This document shows, in pieces, positions 1 through 7,827 of a stretch of DNA of 45,267 nt; within the stretch, counting starts at the first letter, position 1; every line of letters begins with the position of its first letter. The stretch lies in the IMG/VR virus record IMGVR_UViG_3300044837_000033, positions 1-45,267 of that record; one strand, given 5' to 3'. The notes under the pieces were generated by a model. It was not told the DNA's origin, searched no databases, and saw nothing but the letters and a program-made list of their open reading frames with translations. Origin of the DNA: a virus. The position numbers and the translations under genes are program-made.

Positions 1-24
1 CCCCAAAATATCCCCGGGGGGACA
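1..24. other. G/C-run cluster at the left edge, possible part of a packaging site
   Basis: Runs of C (1-4, 12-15) and G (16-21) surround an AAAATAT stretch. A similar arrangement (G runs, CAAAATA, C run) stands at the right edge, 45228-45258, so if the genome is circular or circularly permuted the two edges form one cluster of homopolymer runs. It lies between the last early-type gene and the first small gene of the terminase side, where cos or pac sites often sit. This role is inferred from position only. Confidence 0.3.
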
Positions 25-64
25 CTCCATACGAAAGTGAACCTAACGCGGGAGAGGAGGATGA

Positions 65-481
65 GTGGATTTCATCCTTGCTGATGTCGATCCGGGATCG
101 TCCTCGGCCTATAGCACGTGGTTACCTCTGGTCAACCTCGGACTCGCCGGGCTTTTCCTGTTCTACTTCATAGTCAACAAGATCCACAGTCATCCCGAAC
201 TCCAACGTGTTGAACTAGCGAACGAAAGAGCACTCTCTGAACTACGAGCTCAGCACCAAGCCGCAATCATAGCACAGAAAGAATCCCACGCGGCCGCCAT
301 GGAACGCATGGATGATCACGTGCGAGCCCTGATTCTCGAAAGAGACAAAGCCAACGCGGAGCGGAATGAGGCGATCGGGATTATGCGGGACTTCACCATC
401 GCTGCTGGAGTTGTCTTTAGTAACCAGCAGCCCCCGAAGTGGGAGCCACCGCGTAGGCAGGGTGAGGTTAGTGATCGCTGA
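65..481 (+). CDS. Small membrane protein with cytoplasmic coiled coil
   Basis: 138 residues. One hydrophobic segment at about residues 20-40 (LPLVNLGLAGLFLFYFIV) is followed by a charged alpha-helical stretch rich in Glu, Arg, Ala and His that looks like a coiled coil up to about residue 110. No signal peptidase site is evident, so an N-out/C-in bitopic protein is likely. The GTG start at 65 sits four bases after the strong GGAGAGGAGG at 51-60. The next gene begins inside its 3' end. It opens a run of four overlapping small genes near the endolysin, so a lysis or envelope role is possible, but no holin family is recognised. Confidence 0.75.
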   Translation: MDFILADVDPGSSSAYSTWLPLVNLGLAGLFLFYFIVNKIHSHPELQRVELANERALSELRAQHQAAIIAQKESHAAAMERMDDHVRALILERDKANAERNEAIGIMRDFTIAAGVVFSNQQPPKWEPPRRQGEVSDR

Positions 482-614
482 GATTCCCCCACCCAAGCCT
501 GCCAACCAGTTTACAGCAGAAGAGAAAGACAAGATTCTGCAAGACGCTAAGGCAGCAGCCGACCTCCTCGTGCAGAAACTTCAGAGATTACTGGAGCTTG
601 AGGGGGCGCAATGA
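471..614 (+). CDS. Small helical protein, 47 aa
   Basis: GTG start at 471 preceded by GGTGAGG; it overlaps the end of the upstream gene by 11 bases. The product has a short proline-rich N-terminus (IPPPKPANQF) and then one amphipathic helix rich in Lys, Ala and Leu (about residues 16-42). No family is recognised. The overlaps on both sides suggest translational coupling within the small-gene run. Confidence 0.6.
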   Translation: MIAEIPPPKPANQFTAEEKDKILQDAKAAADLLVQKLQRLLELEGAQ

Positions 615-763
615 CAACCGAGACCAATGCGGTAGATCGTGCAGCTGATGAACGTAGGCAAATTCTCGACGATGCGCGGATCCTGGCGAAGAACCTTGCC
701 GTCTACGCCGAGCTCATGAAGCAGTGGAACGCGGAAGGATGGACGCCAGATGCCCACGAGTGA
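611..763 (+). CDS. Small helical protein, 50 aa
   Basis: The ATG at 611 overlaps the stop of the preceding gene as ATGA, after a GAGGGGG binding site. The 50-residue product (begins MTTETNAVDRAADERRQ) is predicted to be almost entirely alpha-helical and resembles its upstream neighbour in length and charge pattern (DDA/QDA then AKxL), so the two may be diverged duplicates. Function unknown. Confidence 0.6.
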   Translation: MTTETNAVDRAADERRQILDDARILAKNLAVYAELMKQWNAEGWTPDAHE

Positions 764-1208
764 ACAGGCAGAACGGCTCATCAAGATCAACGACATGCTT
801 GTTGGTCAGGTCACAACTCTGAACAGACGTATCGAGACCCTGAACAAGAAACAAGAACATACGCAATGGGCAGTTACGGCCGTGTCCGGTGTACTCGCCA
901 TCATCGTCATCATTGGCGGTTGGACCAAGTTGAACCACGTGGATGACAAAGTTGACAAGTCATTCGACGCTCAGCTAGCAACGTGTGAATCCCAGAACAT
1001 CTCGCGTGCTGAATCCAAGTCCATGTGGGATAAGAACGCAATGGCGATCAAAGCGCTTGCTCCAGGGGTTGCTTCGGTTCAAAAGTACGCAGATGACACC
1101 AGAGCTCAGGCAGCAAAGACTTTTGGGCAGAAGGATTGTAGCCAGATTAACCAGGGTAAAAGTCCTACCTATCTACCTACAACCCCGCCAATAGTACCTG
1201 CGAAGTAA
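750..1208 (+). CDS. Membrane protein with N-terminal coiled coil
   Basis: 152 residues; ATG at 750 inside the preceding gene, with GGAAGGA at 732-738 as binding site. Residues 1-35 form a polar helix (TTLNRRIETLNKKQEH), followed by one membrane segment at about 40-58 (AVTAVSGVLAIIVIIGGW) and a polar 90-residue tail with two cysteines. The topology resembles phage lysis-accessory or tail-associated membrane proteins, but no named family is recognised. Confidence 0.7.
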   Translation: MPTSEQAERLIKINDMLVGQVTTLNRRIETLNKKQEHTQWAVTAVSGVLAIIVIIGGWTKLNHVDDKVDKSFDAQLATCESQNISRAESKSMWDKNAMAIKALAPGVASVQKYADDTRAQAAKTFGQKDCSQINQGKSPTYLPTTPPIVPAK

Positions 1209-1229
1209 TTCCTTCAACAAGTAAAGGAG

Positions 1230-1592
1230 GTGAAAGTCATTCCTAAGTCCCATGCAAGATCGGGCAGAGATCCGGATGACCTCCCTCCTCTGCCTGCTCC
1301 GGCTAAAAATCGTGAAAGACGTACGCAACAACTTGTTGCGGCCGCCGAAAAACTGATCGAAGAGCGTATTCACAAAGGAATTGCCTCGCCAACTGAGGTT
1401 GTCGCGATTATTCGTCTCGGAACGGAGATGGAGCGCGCCAACATCGAGCGAATCCGGATGCACACCGAGTATTTGCAAGCTCAGAAGGCTAAAGCCGAGT
1501 CCGAGACCGTCCGGGAAGAGCTATTCACTCGAGCTATGCAGGCAATGTCTCGTTACCAAGGTCGGGATGAGGATAATGAGAACGTACAGTGA
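1230..1592 (+). CDS. Probable terminase small subunit (DNA-packaging adaptor)
   Basis: 120 residues: proline-rich N-terminus, then long charged helices ending in a pattern (IERIRMHTEYLQAQKAKAE, EELFTRAMQAMSRYQG) like that of several siphophage small terminases, which bind the packaging site and load the large subunit. Size and placement, beside the HNH nuclease and at the likely packaging end, fit. The start is odd: the first in-frame GTG (1230) overlaps the perfect AAAGGAGG at 1223-1230, and the codon at normal spacing is ATT (1239). The large subunit is 4.5 kb downstream, so the small-terminase call is an inference. Confidence 0.45.
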   Translation: MKVIPKSHARSGRDPDDLPPLPAPAKNRERRTQQLVAAAEKLIEERIHKGIASPTEVVAIIRLGTEMERANIERIRMHTEYLQAQKAKAESETVREELFTRAMQAMSRYQGRDEDNENVQ

Positions 1593-1980
1593 ACTCATTA
1601 AGCGAACTGCGCTCATCTCTCGATTTCGCTATCTCAAGCTCGAGGGCGAGATCGGGGTTGCGACCTTCGGTTACGACCGACCACTTAACCAGGGGTTCTA
1701 CCACAGCTTTGAGTGGAAGAGAGTACGAGATCTTGTCATTATTCGCGATCAGGGATGTGACATGGGCCTCCCAGCCTTCCCGATCCACGACAAGGTCCTG
1801 GTTCACCACATGAACCCCCTGGCTGCGCACGACATTCTTCATGGCAACGCCGACATTCTCGATCCTGAGTTCTTGATCTGCGTTTCACCAAGTACACACA
1901 ACGCGATTCACTTCGGAGACGAGAGTCAACTACCGAAAACCTTCGTGGAGAGAACTCCCGGAGATACCAAACTCTGGTAA
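1576..1980 (+). CDS. HNH endonuclease
   Basis: 134 residues, starting at the ATG at 1576 inside the end of the preceding gene (an ATG at 1567 is also in frame). The conserved core is visible: RDQGCDMG at about 57-64, HHMNPL at 77-82 supplying the catalytic histidine, then a C-terminal segment with THNAIHFGD at about 107-115 supplying the Asn/His metal ligands. Phages of this type keep such an HNH enzyme near the terminase genes, where it assists DNA packaging cuts. The ordinary zinc-finger cysteines are reduced to Cys61 and Cys102. Confidence 0.8.
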   Translation: MRTYSELIKRTALISRFRYLKLEGEIGVATFGYDRPLNQGFYHSFEWKRVRDLVIIRDQGCDMGLPAFPIHDKVLVHHMNPLAAHDILHGNADILDPEFLICVSPSTHNAIHFGDESQLPKTFVERTPGDTKLW

Positions 1981-1990
1981 GGAGATCAGC

Positions 1991-2245
1991 ATGACCGAGC
2001 AGACCCCCGAGAACATGACCCAGGACCCGCAGGGCGACGTCGTCGAGCTCGAGACCGAGGGAACTGAGGTCCAGCAGCCTGCTGCCCCGACCACCTCTCC
2101 GGACGTCGTCATCACCGACGACCCGGGTGACGCTCCGGACCCCAACGCCGCTCAGGGCGATGACGGATCCTCCGAGGACACCGACGACGACCCGGCTTCG
2201 GCCGACGAGGCCGTCTCGGCCGACAACGTTCTCAACGAAGAGTAA
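1991..2245 (+). CDS. Very acidic low-complexity protein, 84 aa
   Basis: ATG at 1991 behind TAAGGAG. The product is dominated by Asp, Glu, Pro, Ala, Ser and Thr, with almost no basic or aromatic residues and no cysteine, so its isoelectric point must be very low and it is probably disordered. Codons are strongly C/G-ending, like the abundant structural proteins. It ends as TAATG, overlapping the endolysin start. Possible roles are a scaffold, decoration protein or DNA-mimic inhibitor; nothing in the sequence decides. Confidence 0.65.
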   Translation: MTEQTPENMTQDPQGDVVELETEGTEVQQPAAPTTSPDVVITDDPGDAPDPNAAQGDDGSSEDTDDDPASADEAVSADNVLNEE

Positions 2246-2841
2246 TGCGCAAGGGCAAAGCCGCAGGTCAATGGGCACTCAATCGGGTTAAGAACGAATC
2301 GTACCCCGGTTACTGCAAGAAGTTCGTCCGTTCGGCCTTCGACGTTCCGAGCAAGTCGCTCTCTGCGGCGCAAGCATGGCGCGAGACCAAGTTCAAGGTA
2401 ACACCCAAGGACATCAACGACACTCCTGCGTTTGTCCCAGCGTATTTCGACACTGGACCTAATGGTCACGTCGTAATCACCATCGGTAAGGACCGTCAGG
2501 GACGTCGTCTTTGTGTGTCGACAGATGTACAAGACAGCGATCATGACGGACGCCGAGAAGTTGGAATCGTTCCCCTCGAGTCACTGAAAAAGTGGGGTCC
2601 GTTCCAAGGTTTCGGCTATGACTTCGATGGAGTGATGGTGGCAGACCGACCGGCAGCAAAGAAGGCCCCAGCAAAGAAGGCTACGGTCAAGGGCAAGACG
2701 CTCTCGGTCGAAGACATCGCAGCAGAGGTCGTCGCAGGCAAGTGGGGTAACGGCGTCGAACGCAAGCACCGGGTTCAGCAAGCTGGTTACAACTACAGCG
2801 AGGTTCAGGACGCGGTAAACGCAATCCTCAAGCGGCGCTAG
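2245..2841 (+). CDS. Endolysin: cysteine peptidase/amidase-like domain plus Cpl-7 wall-binding repeat
   Basis: 198 residues. The N-terminal part has a Cys near the start (GYCKKFVRSAF, Cys24) and a downstream His (GHVVITIG, His75), the spacing of NlpC/P60 or CHAP-type peptidoglycan hydrolases. A Lys/Ala/Pro linker (about 134-152) leads to a clear Cpl-7 repeat at about 154-195 (AAEVVAGKWGNG, AGYNYSEVQDAVN), which binds muropeptide. It has no signal peptide, so release would need a holin; the best holin candidate is at 24209. The catalytic class is not certain from the motifs alone. Confidence 0.8.
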   Translation: MRKGKAAGQWALNRVKNESYPGYCKKFVRSAFDVPSKSLSAAQAWRETKFKVTPKDINDTPAFVPAYFDTGPNGHVVITIGKDRQGRRLCVSTDVQDSDHDGRREVGIVPLESLKKWGPFQGFGYDFDGVMVADRPAAKKAPAKKATVKGKTLSVEDIAAEVVAGKWGNGVERKHRVQQAGYNYSEVQDAVNAILKRR

Positions 2842-2859
2842 CCGCAACGGAGGGAAGAC

Positions 2860-3240
2860 ATGAGCAGCATTCTGGATGATGTTAAGCACATGCTGGGTCT
2901 TCTCCCTGCAGAAACAGCGTTCGATTCCGATGTTATCATCCACATCAATTCCGTGTTCGGGGTCCTGCATCAACTCGGTGTGGGACCCCCCGGCGGATTT
3001 CGGATCGACGACAACAGCACCGACTGGGACGACTTCATCACAGATGATCGCCTCAACGGCGTGAAGAGTTACATGTTTCTGAGGGTGAAGTTGTTCTTCG
3101 ATCCGCCTCAGACCGGCTTTACGGAGCAATCAATGCAGCGACAGATCACTGAGCTGGAATACCGTCTCAATGTTGCTGCAGAGTACCCGTACTTCGGAGC
3201 TGGCGGACAAACAGTAATCCTTGAAGGTGGTGTTGGCTGA
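2860..3240 (+). CDS. Head-tail connector-like protein (Gp6-like)
   Basis: 126 residues; ATG at 2860 after GGAGGG. It contains the helical pattern DVIIHINSVFGVLHQLGVG near the N-terminus and VKSYMFLRVKLFFDPPQ further on, as in small siphophage proteins commonly assigned to the gp6-like connector fold, which forms a ring under the portal. It is encoded before the terminase with fibre genes rather than after the capsid, as in some other Gram-positive siphophages. It stops at TGATG, coupled to the next gene. Confidence 0.55.
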   Translation: MSSILDDVKHMLGLLPAETAFDSDVIIHINSVFGVLHQLGVGPPGGFRIDDNSTDWDDFITDDRLNGVKSYMFLRVKLFFDPPQTGFTEQSMQRQITELEYRLNVAAEYPYFGAGGQTVILEGGVG

Positions 3241-3521
3241 TGGCCGAGTCCCAAGAGGTCATCATCCACTTTCGAAAGAATACTGCTGAAGGTTGGCTCG
3301 TCAACGACCGTATTCTGGATGCAGGAGAACCGGGATTCGAGATGGACACTGGGCGAATGAAAATTGGAAATGGGCGAACCCCGTGGTCGCGCCTTCCGTA
3401 TCTGAATTCCGATTCGGACGCCGCAGCGGCGCTTCTGGCGCACATCAATTCACCGGCTCCTCATCCAGTGTACGACGACGGACCCACGTTGACTCTACTC
3501 TATGAGAACTCGAAGGTGTGA
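3240..3521 (+). CDS. Fibre N-terminal domain protein (Mtd_N-like)
   Basis: 93 residues, starting at TGATG. The motif order FRKNTAEGWLVNDRILDAGEPGFE, then DTGRMKIGNGRTPWSRLPYL (split here), is the repeat seen at the N-terminus of many phage fibres and hyaluronidase-type proteins and in the Bordetella phage tropism determinant, where it forms a trimeric attachment module. The rest of a fibre is missing, so it may serve as a separate adaptor or decoration unit for the following genes. Confidence 0.6.
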   Translation: MAESQEVIIHFRKNTAEGWLVNDRILDAGEPGFEMDTGRMKIGNGRTPWSRLPYLNSDSDAAAALLAHINSPAPHPVYDDGPTLTLLYENSKV

Positions 3522-3524
3522 TCC

Positions 3525-4688
3525 ATGGCTAGTCTAATTAGCCGACTCGGTGATTTGATCACCGCCATCGGCACAGACATCAAGCAACAGCGGACGTGGA
3601 TCACCGGGTCTTCGTCTGGAAACCTCACCGGCCTGACTACCACGGACAAGACCAGCATCGTTAACGCGATCAATGAGGTCAAGGCCGGTAGTGGTGCACC
3701 AGCGGCGGCATCCGAAACCGTTTCGGGTATCATGGAGCTTGCCACCCAGGCCGAGACCAACGCCGGAACAGATGACCTTCGGGCCGTCACTCCGCTCAAG
3801 TTTCAGACGCGCATGGCCGCGTACGCGCAACCGCTCGATTCTGATCTGACGGCGATCGCCGCTCTTACTACGACTGCTTTTGGTCGGTCTTTCCTAGATC
3901 GCGTCGACGCTGCTGCTGGTCGTACGCTTCTCGGGCTTGGTACCGCAGCGACTACTGCCGCTTCCGCTTATGAAGTTGCAGGGGCAGCAGCTGCAGCACA
4001 AGCAGCTTCTCAGCCGCTTGACTCAGACTTGACGGCGATTGCTGCACTCACCACTACCGCGTACGGGCGCGCGTTCCTGGCGCTCGTGGACCAAACAGCA
4101 CTTCAGGCGTTGCTTGGTCTGGACACGGACGTGGCTCTTGCTGCGAACAGTGACGCCAAGATTCCCACGCAGAAGGCAGTTAAGGCCTACGCGGATGGTC
4201 TTCTCGACGCCAACAATGCCTACCAGTACAAGGGCGTCATCGACGCGAGCCTCAACCCGAACTACCCGGCCGCGTCTGCTGGCCACACCTACAAGATCAG
4301 CGTCGCAGGTAAGATCGGTGGGGCTTCGGGCATCAACGTCGAGGTTGGCGACACGATCACGGCTCTCGTTGACGGTTCTGCTGCGGGCAACCAGGCAACT
4401 GTCGGTGCCAACTGGATCGTCATGCAGACCAACATCGATGGTGCTGTGGTCGGTCCCGCGTCCTCGACTGCTGGTGACCTGGTCACTTTCTCAGGAACCA
4501 CGGGCAAGGTCGTTCAGGACTCGGCCGTCTCGATCTCGACCGACGGCACCCTGGCGACGAACAACAACACCAAGGTCCCGACTGAAGGTGCGATCCGTAC
4601 CTATCTTGCGGCGACCTACTACAACGCGGCTGCTCTTGGTAACCCCGACACTGACCTCGTGGCTCTGTACACGACCGCTAAGACGTAA
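3525..4688 (+). CDS. Tail or head fibre protein with internal repeats
   Basis: 387 residues; ATG at 3525 after GAAGGTG. The N-terminus (MASLISRLGDLITAIGTD) recurs in the next gene. Two copies of a PLDSDLTAIAALTTTA module lie at about residues 103-125 and 165-187, separated by an Ala-rich stretch, and a further repeat-like segment NSDAKIPTQKAVKAY / TNNNTKVPTEGAIRTY flanks a beta-rich central region (about 230-350). This architecture is typical of trimeric phage fibres. Its adsorption role is inferred. Confidence 0.7.
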   Translation: MASLISRLGDLITAIGTDIKQQRTWITGSSSGNLTGLTTTDKTSIVNAINEVKAGSGAPAAASETVSGIMELATQAETNAGTDDLRAVTPLKFQTRMAAYAQPLDSDLTAIAALTTTAFGRSFLDRVDAAAGRTLLGLGTAATTAASAYEVAGAAAAAQAASQPLDSDLTAIAALTTTAYGRAFLALVDQTALQALLGLDTDVALAANSDAKIPTQKAVKAYADGLLDANNAYQYKGVIDASLNPNYPAASAGHTYKISVAGKIGGASGINVEVGDTITALVDGSAAGNQATVGANWIVMQTNIDGAVVGPASSTAGDLVTFSGTTGKVVQDSAVSISTDGTLATNNNTKVPTEGAIRTYLAATYYNAAALGNPDTDLVALYTTAKT

Positions 4689-4690
4689 AC

Positions 4691-5104
4691 ATGGCGTCAC
4701 TTCAGAGTCGCCTAAACGATTTGATTGTGGCACTGGGTGCCGACTTCAAGCTCGACACGGTTCCGTTTATTTTCTCTTCAGCCGGTGCTCAAACCGTGAA
4801 GACAGGCGTCTCTAAGGTTCCGTTGTTGGGCAGTGGAACAATCGTAGCGGTCAAGGGGTATTTGAACACGGCCCCTACAGGAGCAACATTCATTGTCGAC
4901 GTCAATAAGAACGGCACAACCATTTTCGGCACGCAAGCTAACCGTCCGACGTGGTCGATTAGCGCGAATGCAGCGACTGTTGGTGCACTGTCTGTTACCA
5001 CTTTCGCCGCCAACGATGTTCTTAGCGTTGATGTTGATCAGATTGGATCTACTGTTGCTGGATCCGATCTTACAGTTGTCGTCTACTGTCTGAGAACTAG
5101 CTAA
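4691..5104 (+). CDS. Small fibre or appendage protein sharing an N-terminal adaptor with its neighbour
   Basis: 137 residues. The first 20 residues (MASLQSRLNDLIVALGADFK) closely match those of the fibre protein just upstream, while the remainder is an unrelated beta-rich domain (GSGTIVAVKGYLNTAPTGAT, then FAANDVLSVDVDQIGS) like a small jelly-roll. A shared N-terminal attachment peptide with different heads suggests two appendages docking on one site of the virion. The binding site is weak; coupling to the upstream gene two bases away is likely. Confidence 0.6.
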   Translation: MASLQSRLNDLIVALGADFKLDTVPFIFSSAGAQTVKTGVSKVPLLGSGTIVAVKGYLNTAPTGATFIVDVNKNGTTIFGTQANRPTWSISANAATVGALSVTTFAANDVLSVDVDQIGSTVAGSDLTVVVYCLRTS

Positions 5105-5113
5105 GGAGAAGCC

Positions 5114-5365
5114 ATGACAACGCCGGGTTCAGAGAATCGCCCCCAAGGCGAGTACGTCCTGCAGGTCGTGATCGGCGTGGACGATCAGTACCAAACCATG
5201 CTGAACAACGCGCTCAAGACGCATCTCACCGATGCGATGAAGACCGCGATCATTCAGTGGAACAAGATGATGACCGGCATCAAGCCCGACGCCGGAGACC
5301 GTGGGACCGCTGTTCAGAAGTCCCTCACCTGGGTCGACACCGATGGGGTCCCGACCGGACAGTAG
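5114..5365 (+). CDS. Hypothetical phage protein, 83 aa
   Basis: ATG at 5114 after CTAAGGAG. Soluble, mixed alpha/beta, no cysteines; contains YVLQVVIGVDDQYQTMLNNA followed by a helix. No family is recognised. It lies among fibre genes and is probably a virion or fibre-assembly component. Confidence 0.55.
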   Translation: MTTPGSENRPQGEYVLQVVIGVDDQYQTMLNNALKTHLTDAMKTAIIQWNKMMTGIKPDAGDRGTAVQKSLTWVDTDGVPTGQ

Positions 5366-5372
5366 GTAACTT

Positions 5373-6056
5373 GTGGCAATTTCACTGCTAGCTACGGGAC
5401 AGTCGGTTACGGCAAACGCTGCTGCTCCTGCGGCTATCACGTGGACTACTGCCCCGATTCAAGGCGACGTTGCTGTTGTCTTTGGCGGTCATGCCGATCC
5501 TACGGCGGGAAAGGCCTACGGTCCTTCTACTGCGGGTTATACCTTAGCTGTCGGAAGCAACTCTGCTCGTCCGAACATCGGCCTTTGGTACAAGGTCATG
5601 GGCGCTTCTCCGGATACGTCCGTGGCCTTTCTCGGAACCACCACTGCAGGCACAGCAAACAACTATGTGTCATTCATCTTACGCGGAGTCGATCCTACCA
5701 CTCCGTTGGATGGAACGGCCGTTCTAAGTGCGGTTGCGGCTACTTCGGGTGATCCGATTACAACAACTCAAAACAACTCCTGGGTGATCGTAGGCGGCGC
5801 TGGTTCAGGAACGCTTAACCCAACAGGTTTCCCAACAGGTTACACCAGCATCAAGGGTCAAGCTTCTTCCGCAGCAACCAACTCCCTCCAGCTGAGTGTG
5901 GTTCGAAAGACTGTTACTCCTGCTGGAGTTGAAGATCCGCCGGACTGGTCTGCGTGGTCGCGCGTCGCACCACAGCGCCACATCACCGCTGCTTTCCGTG
6001 AGCTGGTAGCAGGCGGAGGTCCGGCAGCATTTGAAGGTTGGGGGATTCCGATCTAG
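5373..6056 (+). CDS. Beta-rich virion protein (fibre or decoration)
   Basis: 227 residues; GTG at 5373, eight bases after the previous stop, with only a weak AGG behind it. The product is rich in Gly, Ala, Thr and Ser with alternating hydrophobic strands (VAVVFGGHAD, YVSFILRGVDP, NSWVIVGGAGSG), as in lectin-like or jelly-roll appendage proteins. It ends in a Gly/Ala-rich tail (VAGGGPAAFEGWGIPI). It is the last gene before the large terminase. Carbohydrate binding is a guess. Confidence 0.55.
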   Translation: MAISLLATGQSVTANAAAPAAITWTTAPIQGDVAVVFGGHADPTAGKAYGPSTAGYTLAVGSNSARPNIGLWYKVMGASPDTSVAFLGTTTAGTANNYVSFILRGVDPTTPLDGTAVLSAVAATSGDPITTTQNNSWVIVGGAGSGTLNPTGFPTGYTSIKGQASSAATNSLQLSVVRKTVTPAGVEDPPDWSAWSRVAPQRHITAAFRELVAGGGPAAFEGWGIPI

Positions 6057-6069
6057 AAAGGAGTAGCCG

Positions 6070-7815
6070 ATGGCACTCGATAATGCGGCAACTCCGATCT
6101 ATTACGGACTCTTCCGGGAGAAAGTGCTTCGCGGCGAGATTCCGGTATGCGAAGAGATCTCTTTGGAGATGAACCGAATCGATGAACTCGTTAGGAACCC
6201 GAATGTCTACTATGACGACAGGGCCATCGACGGTTTCATTGCTTTCGTCGAAGAAGAGATGACGCTGACGGACGGATCTGATGTCCACCTAATGGATTCG
6301 TTCAAGCTCTGGGCCGAACAGCTGCTTAGCTGGTTCATATTCGTCGAACGTAATGTCTGGGACAACGACACCCAGTCTTTCCAGACAAAGACGATTAAGA
6401 AGCGACTCCGGGACACCCAGTATCTTATCGTCGCTCGCGGTTCAGCTAAGTCGATGTATGTCACGTTCCTTCAGGCATATTTCTTGACTGTCGATACATC
6501 GACAACGCACCAAGTCACAGTCGCTCCGACCATGAAGCAAGCCGAAGAAGTGATGACGCCAATCAAGACGGCGATCACTCGAGCTAAAGGGCCTTTGTTT
6601 CAGTTCCTGACCGAAGGATCTCTCAACAACACTACGGGCGCGCGCTCGGGTAGACAGAAGCTCACCTCCACCAAGAAGGGGATTGAGAACTTCCTTACCA
6701 ACTCGTTGCTCGAGATCCGACCGATGGACATTGATAAGCTCCAAGGCCTTCGAACCAAGTACAACTCGGTCGATGAATGGCTCTCTGGCGAGACCCGAGA
6801 GAACGTCATCACGGCCCTCATGCAAGGCGCGCGTAAGTTCGAAGATCCGATCCTCGTTGCCATCTCGAGCGAGGGAACGATCCGTAACGGTATCGGCGAC
6901 ACGATCAAGATGGAGCTTGCCCTGGTCTTAAAGGGCGAGATGATTCAAGACAACGTGTCCATATTTCACTACAAGCTCGATCAGGTTGAAGAGGTTGCCC
7001 ATCCGCACCTTTGGATCAAGGCCAACCCCAACCTAGGCATCACCGTCTCGTACGAGACCTATCAAGCTGATGTCGAGCGCGCCGAGCAACTTCCTGCGTC
7101 ACGCAATGAGATCCTAGCTAAGCGGTTTGGTCTTCCGATGGAGGGCTACACCTACTTCTTCACCTATGAAGAGACCTTGATGACTCTGAAGCAGCACATG
7201 CCAGGACGATTCATGGGAATGCCTTGTTCGCTCGGCATTGACCTCTCCCTGGGTGATGACTTCACGGCGTTCACCTTCCTGTTCCCGCTCAGCTCTGGAG
7301 AGTTCGGAGTTAAGACGCGAAGCTACATCACGCGCCGGACCCTCGAGCTTCTACCGACGGCTAAGCGCCACAAGTACGACGAGTTCGTCGAAGAAGGAAC
7401 GCTGATCATCTTTGATGACAACGTTCTGGAGATGATGGATGTTTACGATGACGTCAGTGCTCACTGGGAACAGATGGAGTACGACATCCGTACCGTTGGT
7501 TATGACCCCTATAACGCAAAGTCCTTCATGGAGCGTTATGAGCGTGAGAATGGGCCCTACGGGCTTGAACGAGTTATCCAAGGCGCGCGTACGGAGTCAG
7601 TACCTTTGGGGGAACTTAAAATCCTCGCGGGTCTCAAAGCCCTGAAGTTCGATGAGAAGATCATGCAGTTTACGATGGGCAACGCTGTGACCTGGGAAGA
7701 TACCAACGGAAACAAAAAGCTTGTCAAGCGTCGTAACGACGAGAAGATCGACAACGTCTCAGCCCTCATGGACTCATACGTTGCGTACAGGAACCAAGTG
7801 GACCACTTCAGCTAA
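6070..7815 (+). CDS. terL: Terminase large subunit
   Basis: 581 residues; ATG at 6070 after AGAAAGGAG. The ATPase half has a Walker A-like loop RGSAKS (residues 123-128, Lys127) and a Walker B-type VDEW with acidic pair Asp235-Glu236. The nuclease half begins with GIDLSLGDD (Asp391 the likely first metal ligand) and contains later acidic residues. The enzyme packages DNA into the prohead through the portal encoded next, and cuts it. Length is normal for the family. The portal gene follows after 12 bases. Confidence 0.95.
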   Translation: MALDNAATPIYYGLFREKVLRGEIPVCEEISLEMNRIDELVRNPNVYYDDRAIDGFIAFVEEEMTLTDGSDVHLMDSFKLWAEQLLSWFIFVERNVWDNDTQSFQTKTIKKRLRDTQYLIVARGSAKSMYVTFLQAYFLTVDTSTTHQVTVAPTMKQAEEVMTPIKTAITRAKGPLFQFLTEGSLNNTTGARSGRQKLTSTKKGIENFLTNSLLEIRPMDIDKLQGLRTKYNSVDEWLSGETRENVITALMQGARKFEDPILVAISSEGTIRNGIGDTIKMELALVLKGEMIQDNVSIFHYKLDQVEEVAHPHLWIKANPNLGITVSYETYQADVERAEQLPASRNEILAKRFGLPMEGYTYFFTYEETLMTLKQHMPGRFMGMPCSLGIDLSLGDDFTAFTFLFPLSSGEFGVKTRSYITRRTLELLPTAKRHKYDEFVEEGTLIIFDDNVLEMMDVYDDVSAHWEQMEYDIRTVGYDPYNAKSFMERYERENGPYGLERVIQGARTESVPLGELKILAGLKALKFDEKIMQFTMGNAVTWEDTNGNKKLVKRRNDEKIDNVSALMDSYVAYRNQVDHFS

Positions 7816-7827
7816 GGAGGTGAAACT

